Notes: generated by a model not told the origin, from the letters alone. A stretch of DNA of 64,000 nt from UBA4416 sp964543545 (GCA_964543545.1 CAZIYT010000001.1:1302001-1366000); one strand, 5' to 3'. Numbered from the stretch's first letter, positions 32,114 to 41,295 are shown. A program made the numbers and translations.

Positions 32114-32665
32114 ATGAGCTGGTCGATAGACGAATTACAAAATACCTGGCAACTGGTTTCCAAACTACATGATGGACAAAAATACGGTGGCCCGAAGGAA
32201 GGAGAAAAAATAGAATACATCAACCACATCGGGAGCGTGACCTTCGAAGTCCTGAAAGCCATTGAGCAAACACCTGCGATGAATGCCGGGCTCGCTATTT
32301 CCTGCGCCTTATTGCATGATAGCATCGAGGATACGCCTTTTCGCTACGAGCAGGTAAAAGAGCTGTTTGGTGCTGAGGTTGCCGATGGCGTTATGGCACT
32401 CACCAAAAATGATGCACTTGAAGGAAAGCATGAGAAAATGACGGACAGCCTGAAACGCATCAAGGCACAGCCCGGAGAGGTATGGGCGGTGAAGCTCGCC
32501 GACAGGATCTGCAACCTCTACGCGCCGCCCTATTACTGGAACAAGACTAAAAAACTGGCCTACATCGAAGAGGCAAGATTGATCCTCAGCGAATTGAAAG
32601 AAGGTAATGCTTACCTCGCGAAGCGGCTGGAAGAGAAGATCGAGGCCTATCACCGGTTTTTATAA
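32114..32665 (+). CDS. HD-domain phosphohydrolase (RelA/SpoT hydrolase-like, MESH1-type)
   Basis: A 183-residue stand-alone HD protein. Metal and catalytic residues are seen as H38 (YINHIGS), HD in ALLHDSIEDTP (a close match to the SpoT 'HDxxED' motif) and the distal Asp in VKLADRICNL. No synthetase or TGS domain follows. Small proteins of this type hydrolyse (p)ppGpp or NADPH; the substrate here is not determinable. It follows the two unknown genes and precedes an outer-membrane protein gene by 14 bp. Confidence 0.85.
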   Translation: MSWSIDELQNTWQLVSKLHDGQKYGGPKEGEKIEYINHIGSVTFEVLKAIEQTPAMNAGLAISCALLHDSIEDTPFRYEQVKELFGAEVADGVMALTKNDALEGKHEKMTDSLKRIKAQPGEVWAVKLADRICNLYAPPYYWNKTKKLAYIEEARLILSELKEGNAYLAKRLEEKIEAYHRFL

Positions 32666-32679
32666 TACCTTCGTGTAAG

Positions 32680-33351
32680 ATGAAAACACTTCTCCTGGCG
32701 CTAACGATTCTATGCCTGTCTGTATCTTACGGGCAGAAGGCTGTCGCTTATAAAGCCCCGGATGCTTTTTTTGTGGTAGACCGCAAATGGGATCCGAAGC
32801 TTTGTGTCAAGTTTGCGCCCTTATCCCTTTTAGGAATTTATGCAGGCCCATCCATCAGGCTGGGTGCAGAGTTTAAGGTGATGGATAACTGGTCGCTTTA
32901 CCATGAATTCGGCTACTTCTTTGCCTACAAACACGGAGCGCTTACAAAGCTCGAGCTAAAACATTACTTCGAGGATCAGGACGAGCCTGATGTTAATTCA
33001 GGGGGTTATCTCAGCGGGGAGTTATACTATAAATACCAGTATTTCGATGCATCCGATTCTATTCAGATTGCTCCCAAGTATGAGAAAACGTATTCGGTTT
33101 CCAAGCATGTGGAGTGTTTTACGCTCAAGTACGGTTATATGAAAGTCTACCCTTGCGGCATCGTGGTGGATCTGTTTGCAGGAATTGGTATCAGGGTAAA
33201 GCAGGCTAAGAACACACTCACGGCAGATGAGAACGAGCATATCGAGCATTCGACCGATTATGGCCCGAATGTATTTACAAACGAAGCGGGTAACAAAGTC
33301 TACCCGAACATCGATCTCGGCGTAAAAGTAGGTTACAGGTTCAGAAGATGA
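32680..33351 (+). CDS. Outer membrane beta-barrel-like protein
   Basis: A 223-residue exported protein with a signal peptide (MKTLLLALTILCLSVSYGQ) and alternating amphipathic strands such as LSLLGIYAGPSIRLGAEFKV, WSLYHEFGYFFAYKHG and LFAGIGIRVKQAKN; the C-terminus ends VKVGYRFRR. This fits a small outer-membrane barrel of the DUF3575 type. It is the last gene of the 30-33 kb unit. Confidence 0.7.
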   Translation: MKTLLLALTILCLSVSYGQKAVAYKAPDAFFVVDRKWDPKLCVKFAPLSLLGIYAGPSIRLGAEFKVMDNWSLYHEFGYFFAYKHGALTKLELKHYFEDQDEPDVNSGGYLSGELYYKYQYFDASDSIQIAPKYEKTYSVSKHVECFTLKYGYMKVYPCGIVVDLFAGIGIRVKQAKNTLTADENEHIEHSTDYGPNVFTNEAGNKVYPNIDLGVKVGYRFRR

Positions 33352-33357
33352 GTTAGC

Positions 33358-33936
33358 TTAAAACCCCGGTTTTTTAGCCACGCTCACAAACTGTTCGAGC
33401 ACTCCATCGGCAATGCCGTATTCCACAGACTCTTCGGCATTCATAAAATAATCGCGGTTAAAATCTTTCAGGATCTTTTCTACCGGCTGGCTGCAGTTCT
33501 CCGCCAGCAGCCGTGCTCCCAGCTCTTTGGTCTTCATCAGCTCAGCCGCCTGGATCTCGATGTCGGAGGCATTGCCGCCGCTTCCGCCGCTGGGCTGGTG
33601 GATCATCACGCGGCCATGCTTCAGAACAAAGCGCCTGCCTTTGGCACCTGCCGATAGAAGAATAGAAGCCATGCTCGCCGCAAAGCCGCTGCAAACGGTA
33701 GATACGGGGCTACTGATGCTTTTCATCGTATCGTAAATGGAGAAGCCTGAGGTGACATAGCCACCGGGGCTGTTAATGATCAGCTGGATTTCCTTGCCCG
33801 GTTGCTGCAATTCGAGGTAGAGCAGGCGTTCCACCACATGCCGTGCCGAAGCATCGTCTACCTGTCCCCACAGAAACACTTTGCGGTCGTTCAGGATTTT
33901 TTCATCGATCAGGTCTTTTAAATGTAAGGTGCTCAT
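33358..33936 (-). CDS. clpP: ClpP-family serine peptidase
   Basis: A 192-residue ClpP-like protease. The triad is present: Ser in FAASMASILL, His in VMIHQPSGG, and Asp in FNRDYFMNAEE; NSPGGYVTSGFSIYDTM is the oxyanion-loop region. It has no propeptide and no ClpX or tig gene beside it, so it is probably an extra ClpP paralog. It is the third gene of an operon with an ECF sigma factor and a small protein, with a 5-bp gap upstream. This context suggests proteolytic control of the small protein or sigma factor. Confidence 0.9.
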   Translation of the reverse strand: MSTLHLKDLIDEKILNDRKVFLWGQVDDASARHVVERLLYLELQQPGKEIQLIINSPGGYVTSGFSIYDTMKSISSPVSTVCSGFAASMASILLSAGAKGRRFVLKHGRVMIHQPSGGSGGNASDIEIQAAELMKTKELGARLLAENCSQPVEKILKDFNRDYFMNAEESVEYGIADGVLEQFVSVAKKPGF

Positions 33937-33941
33937 AGGCT

Positions 33942-34196
33942 TTAACGGAATATGTTTTTAATGGTTTGTCTGAAAGCGCTGAACCTGCTTTCGCTGAAGA
34001 GGCGGTCATGCGCTTTTTCAATCTCGAGCCGGATCTGTTTGCGGCTGTAAGCCCTGATCAGCTCATGGCTGCGCTGCTGCCACAGCACCTTGTCGCGGAG
34101 CGCCGGATCGATGAGGAGCCGGGCTTCCATCAGCACATGCTCTTCCGGCGCTAAGCTCCGGTTCAGATACTGTTCGATATGGTGTACCTCATTCAT
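33942..34196 (-). CDS. Small putative anti-sigma-like protein
   Basis: An 84-residue basic, helical, cytosolic protein with no membrane segment and no zinc motif. It overlaps the end of the ECF sigma gene by 8 bp, and the start of clpP is 5 bp downstream. The N-terminal part (IEQYLNRSLAPEEHVLMEAR, LIDPALRDKVLWQQ) is the usual Bacteroidota anti-sigma N-terminal pattern of 'IexYL.g.Ls.ee...fe..l..dp.l...v', but the transmembrane and FecR domains are missing. It is likely a soluble anti-sigma remnant or regulator. Confidence 0.7.
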   Translation of the reverse strand: MNEVHHIEQYLNRSLAPEEHVLMEARLLIDPALRDKVLWQQRSHELIRAYSRKQIRLEIEKAHDRLFSESRFSAFRQTIKNIFR

Positions 34197-34722
34197 AAAA
34201 ATCGGCTTTGGTTAAGGCGCGTTGTTGGATTTCATTTCTTACTTTTTCCAGGCACTTGTGTTTTTGCACGGTGGCCGAGCGTTCCCCCGAGAAGCCGAAG
34301 CTGTGCGAGAGCTCTTTCATGTTGAGCTTATCATAATAAAAAGCTTTCAGTAATTCCAGGCATTTCTTTCCCGAACGTTCCACCAGGCGCATCAGCCGGC
34401 CCGAAACTTCCGGCTCTTCCTCTTCGCTGATGCTTAGGTTCTCATTGAGCGGAATGCCGGCTTTTTGTTCCCGGTGCTTCTTATACCACAGGTGCTTGCA
34501 AATGCCTACCAGGTAAGCGTTTTCACTTTGATCGGGATTAAATTCCTGTTCCCGTGTTTTTTCATAATAGATGAGCAGGGCATCCTGGAAAATGTCTTTC
34601 GCTTCATCAAAGTTCCCACCCATTTTGCGGATGAAGGAAGCAGCGCCCGGAAAGGCGGACTGGTAGAGCCGGATGAAAAGCTCCTGCTGCGTTTGTGGTA
34701 TGATCGGTTCTATCGTTAGCAT
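34189..34722 (-). CDS. ECF RNA polymerase sigma factor
   Basis: A 177-residue sigma factor of the FecI-like branch. Region 2 covers LYQSAFPGAASFIRKMGG and FDEAKDIFQDALLIYYEKT; region 4 covers LELLKAFYYDKLNMKELSHS and the recognition helix FGFSGERSATVQKHKCLEKV. It is the first gene of an operon with a small soluble partner and clpP. There is no TonB receptor or FecR nearby. Its target genes are unknown. Confidence 0.92.
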   Translation of the reverse strand: MLTIEPIIPQTQQELFIRLYQSAFPGAASFIRKMGGNFDEAKDIFQDALLIYYEKTREQEFNPDQSENAYLVGICKHLWYKKHREQKAGIPLNENLSISEEEEPEVSGRLMRLVERSGKKCLELLKAFYYDKLNMKELSHSFGFSGERSATVQKHKCLEKVRNEIQQRALTKADFYE

Positions 34723-35070
34723 GGTTTAATAGGATGTGCCGGAAATGAGAAGAACATCACCTATAAAATTAAATTATTTTTATAATATGAAGAATGCTTT
34801 ATTATCCCGTAATGGGAAGGGTTTTTTGCTTTGTGTCCCTGTACATTCATTTGGGCGTGTCCCTGCGGGCCGTCGCGACAAGTCGTGATCGTCACGCGCT
34901 ATTTCCTATCGGATAGCTTACCTGTCGACACCGGCCGCTAAGGTTAAAGACAACAACAATAAAAAGACTCTTTCTAAGTTATTTTACAATGACACCTGTA
35001 TGACAGCATCACCTCTTTGGGATCTCACATAAAATTTTATCTTTGTTATAGAACTCTCAATACTGAAACG
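34723..35070. repeat. Intergenic region with a TTTGGGCGTGTCCC repeat
   Basis: 348 bp. From 34851, TTTGGGCGTGTCCCTGCGGG followed by CGTCGCGACAAGTCGTGATC and GTCACGCGC: a copy of the head seen at 3216, with palindromic GTCRCGA/TCGTGA elements. The rest is AT-rich. A promoter (35016-35045) lies at the right end. Confidence 0.55.
35016..35045 (+). promoter_or_regulatory. Promoter of the TPR gene at 35071
   Basis: TTTG (35016-35019) and TATCTTTG (35038-35045), 18 bp apart, match the Bacteroidota consensus. The in-frame start at 35017 lies inside it, so ATG 35071 is chosen. Confidence 0.65.
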
Positions 35071-35490
35071 ATGAGTGAATTAAACGACGCGCTTTACTCA
35101 AAAATTCAGGCCTTTTGTGGCCTGGGCAACGAACATGCTGAAGACGGGAATTACCCTGCGGCTCTGAACGAATACTGGAAAGCCTTTGACCTGGTGCCGG
35201 AGCCTAAAACATCCTGGGAAGCTACTACCTGGATCCTGGTTGCTATCGGTGATGCCAATTTTCTCGGCAGGGATTTCCAGGCCGGAGTAGATAACCTGTC
35301 CTCGGCGATGCATTGTCCCGGTGCCATCGGCAATCCCTTCATTCACCTGAGGCTTGGCCAATGCCAGCTTGAGCTGGGAAATACGGCACGTGCCGCCGAT
35401 GAGCTTATGCGGGCTTACGCGATAGAAGGGGAAGAAATCTTTGAAGACGATGATCCGAAATATCTGCAGTTTCTGAAAACGAAGATCTGA
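35071..35490 (+). CDS. TPR-containing cytosolic protein
   Basis: A 139-residue soluble protein of about three TPR-like helix pairs (GNEHAEDGNYPAALNEYWKA, IGDANFLGRDFQAGVDNLSS, LRLGQCQLELGNTARAADEL). Similar small TPR proteins in Bacteroidota are often encoded near toxin/immunity gene clusters, but no toxin is visible here. The next gene follows 50 bp later and may be co-transcribed. Confidence 0.78.
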   Translation: MSELNDALYSKIQAFCGLGNEHAEDGNYPAALNEYWKAFDLVPEPKTSWEATTWILVAIGDANFLGRDFQAGVDNLSSAMHCPGAIGNPFIHLRLGQCQLELGNTARAADELMRAYAIEGEEIFEDDDPKYLQFLKTKI

Positions 35491-35540
35491 AACCAGGAGC
35501 AGGCGGAAAATTTTTAAAAAAACCGGATTAAATTATAGAA

Positions 35541-35921
35541 ATGGGCTATAGCATACATGTTTACCCGCTGGGGTTAAGAGAACGTACAGAATTAAAGAAA
35601 CTCGATTTCAGCGGCGCCATGGATTTTATAGAGGCTCCGGAAAACCTGGTGGCTTTTACGCCAGAGCAGGTGCAGCTGATTGAGAAGCACCTCGACAGGA
35701 GAGGCTACTATCTGTCGCATGAATCGAAGGATAGAAAAGTATACGTGCATAAAGAGTACCAGTCAGTAGAAGTCCTGTTTGTTCCTACAGGATTATTTTT
35801 TATGGCCAGGGGAGAAGACATCATGGAGATAAGCATGACAGCAGGTGAGTTTCGCTATTTCCCCTCATTGCAGGGAAACTTCGCTGTGCTGGATCCTCAG
35901 AACGAAGGCTGGCAGGATTAA
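35541..35921 (+). CDS. Hypothetical protein (126 aa)
   Basis: A small soluble alpha/beta protein with no signal. Strong strands (YSIHVYPLGL at the start, KVYVHKEYQSVEVLFVPTGL near 77-95) suggest a compact fold. No family is recognised; its position after a TPR gene resembles immunity-protein contexts, but this is only a hint. Confidence 0.5.
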   Translation: MGYSIHVYPLGLRERTELKKLDFSGAMDFIEAPENLVAFTPEQVQLIEKHLDRRGYYLSHESKDRKVYVHKEYQSVEVLFVPTGLFFMARGEDIMEISMTAGEFRYFPSLQGNFAVLDPQNEGWQD

Positions 35922-35973
35922 TCAAAAACCGTGATGCCCGCGATGCCCCGAGAAGACGGGCTAAGCTTAACCG

Positions 35974-38900
35974 TTACCGTAATAATTTAAAGTAGCCTGT
36001 TTTTTGTATGGGCTTGTTGTCGGTATAGGTTTCAACTTCGGTATGGTAAACATAGGTTTCCATATTTTGCGGAACCCCTTTATAGTATCCGTCCCAGCCG
36101 GCATTTAAATCGTTTGTTTCATAAATGAGCTCACCCCAGCGGTTGTATACTTTAAAATAGTTGAGCTTCTTAATTCCCCAGCCGTCCACAATGATGAGGT
36201 CGTTCACGCCATCGCCATTCGGCGTAAAAGCTGTGGGCACATCAACGGTGCTTTTCTCCAGGATGTTAACGGTATAGGTGTTCAGCCGCTCAAAGCAGCC
36301 TTTGCTATCGGTGACCTTAACCGTATAGGTGTAAGCCACTGTTGACGAAAAAACAGGAGAAACACAGGCTGTGCAGCTGAGGTAATCGGAAGGAGTCCAG
36401 GTGTAGCTAAATCCGGGCCCTGCATAGCCGGGCAGGATCGCCGTTTGGCCGATCACGATGGTTGTGTCCCACGAAATGCTGGCAGGCGGTTCCTGGATGT
36501 TGATCTGTAACGTATTGCTTCCTACACAGCCATAAACATTGTTTGCAGTCACCGAAAAAATAGTCGTGGAGCTTAACGTAGCAACAGGATCGGAAGAGTT
36601 GGGATTGCTGAGTCCCGTGGAAGGCGTCCATGTATAAGTGGTGCCGCCGCTCACATGAAGCTGGGTCGGCCTGTTCTGGCAGGTATCGCGCCCACTTAAC
36701 ACCAGCATTGGTATCGGATAGATCGTCATGGGCTTCCTCAGGGTATCCTTGCAGCCGTACTGATTGTTTGAGATGAAGAGCACTACCGTATAGGTTCCGG
36801 CGGCAGCGTAGGTATGGCTCGGGCTTTGTGAGGTAGTGTTGTTGGTGCCGTCTCCGAAATTCCACAGGTAGTTATCGGCATTTAAGGAGTGGTTATTAAA
36901 AACGTCGGTAGTCCCCAGGCAATGCGCCGTATCGGTCACCAGCAATTCATTGTTGCGGTCGAAATCGGCCACGAGCTTATAAATGGTAAGAGGCTTGACA
37001 ACAGAATACCGGCAGGCCGAGTCGGCCGAATAGTAAGTTAAGGAAACATTGGTGGTGCCTCCGGGTGGATGGTAATTATAAACATGCGAAATTGGAGATT
37101 GAGGGGAGATGTTATAATCGGTGCCGTCACCAAAATCCCAGCCCCAGACATACACATTAGCCGTATCTTTAATGGTAAAGGTCACCGACTCGTTTTTGCA
37201 TACCGTTGTTTTGCTCAGGCTGAAATCGGCATCGGCGCTGTAAACCCTGATGTTTGTGCGGGTCGTGTCGCAACAGCCAAAGGGTGTGCAGTTGATGAGA
37301 GACACCGTGTAATTTCCGGCAGAGGTATAGGTCGTTCCTACAACCGGATTGCCGACTACAGGACCGCCGCCGTTTCCAAAGTCCCAATGGCGCGTTTGAG
37401 GCGTGTAAGGGTTTATGGAATTATCCGAGAAGAGAACGGTTGATCCTGCGCAGGCGTTTTGCTTGCCCGGGTTGTTTTGGTTGGTGTAGGATAAAATGGC
37501 GGTAGGGTAGCTTTGCACCTGCACAAAGTAGGATGAAGGATTTGCTTTGCAGCCATTAGGGTCGGCCATCTGGAGAGTTACCGTATAGCTTCCCGCAGCG
37601 GTATAGGTGTGCGAGGTATTCACGACAGAGCCTGTAGTCAGCGGTGATCCGTCACCGTAATTCCATGTATAGGTATTCACGCTTCCGGCCGTGGTAGATA
37701 AGTTAACGCTTCTTCCGGTACAGATCTGGTTAGTGTTGCCGGATACACCGGGAGGAAATGGCGCATTCATCACCACCGGAAATAGTTTAACATCACTGCA
37801 ACCATGAGCGTTTGTCACGCTAAGCTGTATGTTATAGGTACTTGAGGGCGAAACGGCAGCGGTGTAAGTATGTGTAGCCACAGGCCCTGATACCACAGGG
37901 CTTCCATCGCCAAAGCTCCAGGTATACGCCGTTACCGTTGTATTGGATGTCACGCTTTGTGTGGCGCTCAAGCTAAAGGACGGAACGCAGCCAATGGTGT
38001 TCGATAAGACGGCGTTGGCTGTGATCGAGCTCACAAAAATGCCGGCGCTGCTGGTGTCCCTGCATCCGTTCAGGTCTTTCACCACAAGCTTCACCGTCTG
38101 GTTGCCTGCAGGCAGCATCGAATAAGTGAGGGCCGCATTGTCTGTAATGACGGGTGGGTTGCTGCCAAAAAACCAGATGTAGCCCACGCCACACACGGCA
38201 TCCACGTCCTGGCTTAAGGACGCGCTAAAATTGGCGTTTGCGGCCAGGCAGGTCACAGTTTGGCTGGTAATCACGGATTTGATATCTCGTACCTTTACGA
38301 TCAGTGTGTCGTAATGCGGAAGGCAGCCTGTCGATGGATTTTCACCTTTCAGGACTACCGTATAATTTCCGGTAGCAGCATAGGTGTGTTTCAGGGTATG
38401 CATCCCACTGGTGTATACGGTGTCACGGTCGCCATCACCATAGCGTATTTCCGCAAAGGAGGCATCCTGTAAAAGCAGATTAAAACTGACTTTAAATACC
38501 GAATCACATCTGGTGTAAAAACGTCCCGAAACAATAGGCCCTTTCACCAGAACGCCTGTGGGCAGCGTGGTATCGCTCATGCAGCCATGGCTGTAGGCTG
38601 TGAGAGTGAGTGGGTGATTGCCGGTGTGTGAATAGGACCAGCTTGGATTAGGATCGGTAATACAATGGGAATAGTAGCTCGCATCCGATGTCAGGTGCCA
38701 GTGATTCACCGAATCGGCAAGCGGCGTCAGGTTGGTAATGGTCACAGGCTCGTAAGGGCATACAACGGCCGGGGAGAATGTAAAGCTGGGATGCGGCGGG
38801 CTTGCCACGTATATAGGCCATTTGAAGGACGTATCCCTGCAGCCCTGCGAGTTTTGCACGACCAGCGTGGCGTAGTAGGTTCCCGGCGTGGTATAGGTAT

Positions 38901-40413
38901 GAGTCACCAGTGTATTCGTACTGCCCGCATTCAGAGGACTTCCGTCGCCAAAGTTCCAGGTATAGTTGGTGATAGGATGCGATGATTGGCTGGTGTCGCG
39001 AAAGGTAACGGTTAAAGGATTACAGCCCTGGATGATATCCGTGTGAAAGAAGGCGGTAGGCCTGTGCAGCGTATCCAGCGACTTAATAATGGAGTCCCGG
39101 CATCCGCCCGGGCTTATGACCAGGAGGCTTGCGGTTAAGGCGGCGGGTTGGTAGATCGTATAGGGGTTAAGGCTTCCCTGCGTATAGGTGAAGCTGGGAT
39201 TCGTCAGCACGGAAGAGCCGTTGGAATTTCCTCCTGCAAACGTCCAGCTGTAGGTGCTGGCGCCGGTGCTCGTATTGCTGTACGTAACAACCAAGGGCGA
39301 GTTGCATGAAAACGGAGGAACGGCAGTATAGTTGGCCACAGGCTTTTCCACCGTCACGGTAAATGTTTTGGAGGTCATGCAGGATCCAAGAAAGGTGGTG
39401 GCCGTAATGGTATAGGTGCCGGCATTGCTATACACGTGAGAAAGGGTCGTTGGCGGGAATGCCATTTGTACCGGTGTCCCATCACCGAAATTCCATTGGG
39501 TAAGGTTAGAGGCGGATGTATCCCTGACAAAGAAAGCCGTATTGAAGCAGGCAATGGTTTTCATACTCGCCTTAACCGATGGTGTAAGCACGTTGACATT
39601 CACTGTTTTTGTATCGCTGCAGCCATTGTTATCCGTGCAGGTTAAGGTGACAGGGTAGGAGCCGGTTGCGGTAAACGTTACGGCAGGAGGATTTACAGAG
39701 GAGGACGGGCTACCGTTGAGGTTCCAGCTATAGGTGAGTGCCGTGCTGCCCGTGGTGCTGTTGCTGCTGGATGAAGAGCCGCTGAAGGTTGCTGTAAAAG
39801 GAGCTGTACAGGCATTCAGGCCGGGGGCGGCGGTGATGATCACGGTTGGCTTGACGGATACTTTGATTAAGGCTGTTTTGGTAATGGAGCTGTCGCAGCC
39901 ATGCCCGTCTTTGTAGATCAGTGTCACGTTGAATGTTCCCGGAATGGTGTACACATAATTCGGATTTTGCGCCGTGCTCACGCCGCCATCGCCAAAGGAC
40001 CATTGCCACTGAGGCGCCAGGGTTCCCCCGCTGTTTACTGATTGGTCTGTAAACGAAACGCTTAATGGTACGCAGCCGCCATTGGTATTTACGGTAAAGT
40101 TAGGCGTTGGTTTTCCGTATACCTTAATGTTTACGCTTTGAGTAACCGGGTTGCCTCCAACGGTGGCGCTGTAGGTAGCCGTAATGTTTCCGGCGCTTGA
40201 ATAGGTATGTGTGGGATTGTTAAGGTTAGAAAATGTACCGTCGCCAAAAGCCCATTGTATATTACTTGCGCCGGCCAGGCCCGTGAACTGAACGCCCACA
40301 AGAGGAACACAACCTTCGTTAGGAACGGCTGTAACGGTTTGTGATGATATCTGCGTGAAGCATGCAACCAATAATACAAAAGTGTATATCAGATGGCGTA
40401 TGGTTTTTGGCAT
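35974..40413 (-). CDS. Giant PKD-repeat surface protein with gliding-motility C-terminal (type B T9SS) domain
   Basis: A 1479-residue exported protein: a signal peptide (IRHLIYTFVLLVACFTQISS), about fourteen PKD-like domains each marked by motifs such as WAFGDGTFSN, WSFGDGGVST, WNFGDGTPV, WDFGDGTDYN, two Ig-like segments (YTWTPSTGLSN, YTWTPSDYLSC), and a C-terminal gliding-motility-associated domain (FTPNGDGVND near 1395; WGELIYETNDLNAGWDGYYKG; end GYFKLLR). This is the SprB-like plan: a long adhesin exported by T9SS with a type B CTD. The PorP/SprF-like and PorE-like genes lie upstream on the same strand. It shares a 29-bp divergent promoter region with the M43 protease. Confidence 0.95.
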   Translation of the reverse strand: MPKTIRHLIYTFVLLVACFTQISSQTVTAVPNEGCVPLVGVQFTGLAGASNIQWAFGDGTFSNLNNPTHTYSSAGNITATYSATVGGNPVTQSVNIKVYGKPTPNFTVNTNGGCVPLSVSFTDQSVNSGGTLAPQWQWSFGDGGVSTAQNPNYVYTIPGTFNVTLIYKDGHGCDSSITKTALIKVSVKPTVIITAAPGLNACTAPFTATFSGSSSSSNSTTGSTALTYSWNLNGSPSSSVNPPAVTFTATGSYPVTLTCTDNNGCSDTKTVNVNVLTPSVKASMKTIACFNTAFFVRDTSASNLTQWNFGDGTPVQMAFPPTTLSHVYSNAGTYTITATTFLGSCMTSKTFTVTVEKPVANYTAVPPFSCNSPLVVTYSNTSTGASTYSWTFAGGNSNGSSVLTNPSFTYTQGSLNPYTIYQPAALTASLLVISPGGCRDSIIKSLDTLHRPTAFFHTDIIQGCNPLTVTFRDTSQSSHPITNYTWNFGDGSPLNAGSTNTLVTHTYTTPGTYYATLVVQNSQGCRDTSFKWPIYVASPPHPSFTFSPAVVCPYEPVTITNLTPLADSVNHWHLTSDASYYSHCITDPNPSWSYSHTGNHPLTLTAYSHGCMSDTTLPTGVLVKGPIVSGRFYTRCDSVFKVSFNLLLQDASFAEIRYGDGDRDTVYTSGMHTLKHTYAATGNYTVVLKGENPSTGCLPHYDTLIVKVRDIKSVITSQTVTCLAANANFSASLSQDVDAVCGVGYIWFFGSNPPVITDNAALTYSMLPAGNQTVKLVVKDLNGCRDTSSAGIFVSSITANAVLSNTIGCVPSFSLSATQSVTSNTTVTAYTWSFGDGSPVVSGPVATHTYTAAVSPSSTYNIQLSVTNAHGCSDVKLFPVVMNAPFPPGVSGNTNQICTGRSVNLSTTAGSVNTYTWNYGDGSPLTTGSVVNTSHTYTAAGSYTVTLQMADPNGCKANPSSYFVQVQSYPTAILSYTNQNNPGKQNACAGSTVLFSDNSINPYTPQTRHWDFGNGGGPVVGNPVVGTTYTSAGNYTVSLINCTPFGCCDTTRTNIRVYSADADFSLSKTTVCKNESVTFTIKDTANVYVWGWDFGDGTDYNISPQSPISHVYNYHPPGGTTNVSLTYYSADSACRYSVVKPLTIYKLVADFDRNNELLVTDTAHCLGTTDVFNNHSLNADNYLWNFGDGTNNTTSQSPSHTYAAAGTYTVVLFISNNQYGCKDTLRKPMTIYPIPMLVLSGRDTCQNRPTQLHVSGGTTYTWTPSTGLSNPNSSDPVATLSSTTIFSVTANNVYGCVGSNTLQINIQEPPASISWDTTIVIGQTAILPGYAGPGFSYTWTPSDYLSCTACVSPVFSSTVAYTYTVKVTDSKGCFERLNTYTVNILEKSTVDVPTAFTPNGDGVNDLIIVDGWGIKKLNYFKVYNRWGELIYETNDLNAGWDGYYKGVPQNMETYVYHTEVETYTDNKPIQKTGYFKLLR

Positions 40414-40426
40414 TGATTTTTTCCAC

Positions 40427-40442
40427 TATATTTGCAAATATA
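40427..40442. promoter_or_regulatory. Palindromic bidirectional -7 element TATATTTGCAAATATA
   Basis: A perfect 16-bp palindrome in the 29 bp between the two divergent start codons (40413 minus, 40443 plus). Read either way it gives TATATTTG, a perfect TAnnTTTG -7 box. Upstream TTTTTG at 40403-40408 could be the plus-strand -33 box (18-bp spacing); the minus-strand -33 is unclear. Confidence 0.6.
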
Positions 40443-41270
40443 ATGATTACATCGCAAGTGCTTAGTCGTCTGCTCGTTATTTTGTTTATAATGCCACTTA
40501 TTATGAGTGGGCAGAGTAATGACTGTGGCACGAAGAAGTATTCTCCTGCCGATATGCAAAAGCATTACGCTTCCGTTCAATCCATGCGTGCTATGTTGCC
40601 TCACGATACCTGCCTTAACAGGGAGCTGTCTGTTGTGTTTCATATCGTGCTCGACAGCACCGGTCAGCCGGGAGTAAGCGTGGCCACCCTGGATGCAAGC
40701 ATTGCCATGCTTAACCAGGTCTGGAAACCCATCTGCATTAAATTTTCCAGGTGTAGTCTTAATTACGTTCCCGATTACAATTACAATCAGTGGAATGATG
40801 TCATCCACGAAGGACCTTTTTTCGGCAACTACTTTGTTGACAATACACTCGATATCGTGCTGGTGGATAATATCCTGTCGCCGGCCGGAGCCAGCGGCTA
40901 TGCCGCCACGATGAGCCACATTGTGATAAGAAAAGCGTCTATCACAGCAGTAACGGCCATTCATGAGATGGGTCATGTATTTGGATTGCCACACACCTTT
41001 GACGGGTCGGGAGAGTTTGTGCGAAGAGTAAACTGTTATACCAACGGCGATGGGTTCTGCGATACGGAAGCCGATCCTTTTCCGGCGGGCAACACGCCGG
41101 GTGCTCATTGTAATTTTCAGCCCGGGCCGACTGATGCCGCCAATGATTATTATACACCTCCTCTCGATAACTACATGACCTATTTTTCGCCCTGCCGCTG
41201 CAGATTTACACAAGAGCAGTATAATTTCATGGCTCTGACATTTATCCTGTCAGGCACTCAGCTGCATTAA
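40443..41270 (+). CDS. Secreted M43-type zinc metalloprotease
   Basis: A 275-residue exported metzincin. The signal peptide is MITSQVLSRLLVILFIMPLI. The zinc site HEMGHVFGLPH begins at residue 174 and the Met-turn is near NYMTYFSPC; the cysteine-rich tail (CNFQPG, CRCRFTQEQ) matches the pappalysin/M43B family. No T9SS sorting tail is present. The start at 40443 is preferred over 40362, which would extend through the divergent promoter. It may process or release proteins of the neighbouring surface locus. Confidence 0.87.
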   Translation: MITSQVLSRLLVILFIMPLIMSGQSNDCGTKKYSPADMQKHYASVQSMRAMLPHDTCLNRELSVVFHIVLDSTGQPGVSVATLDASIAMLNQVWKPICIKFSRCSLNYVPDYNYNQWNDVIHEGPFFGNYFVDNTLDIVLVDNILSPAGASGYAATMSHIVIRKASITAVTAIHEMGHVFGLPHTFDGSGEFVRRVNCYTNGDGFCDTEADPFPAGNTPGAHCNFQPGPTDAANDYYTPPLDNYMTYFSPCRCRFTQEQYNFMALTFILSGTQLH

Positions 41271-41295
41271 AACCTGTCTTTGAGATAGCTTCTGC

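Noticed and set aside
35974..40413. CRISPR-like or tandem DNA repeats in the giant gene
   Set aside because: The periodicity is of PKD protein domains, with diverged DNA; no short identical repeats with spacers.
40389..41213. Minus-strand frame of ~274 codons opposite the M43 protease
   Set aside because: Antisense to a protein with HExxH and Met-turn; it would also cross the divergent promoter.
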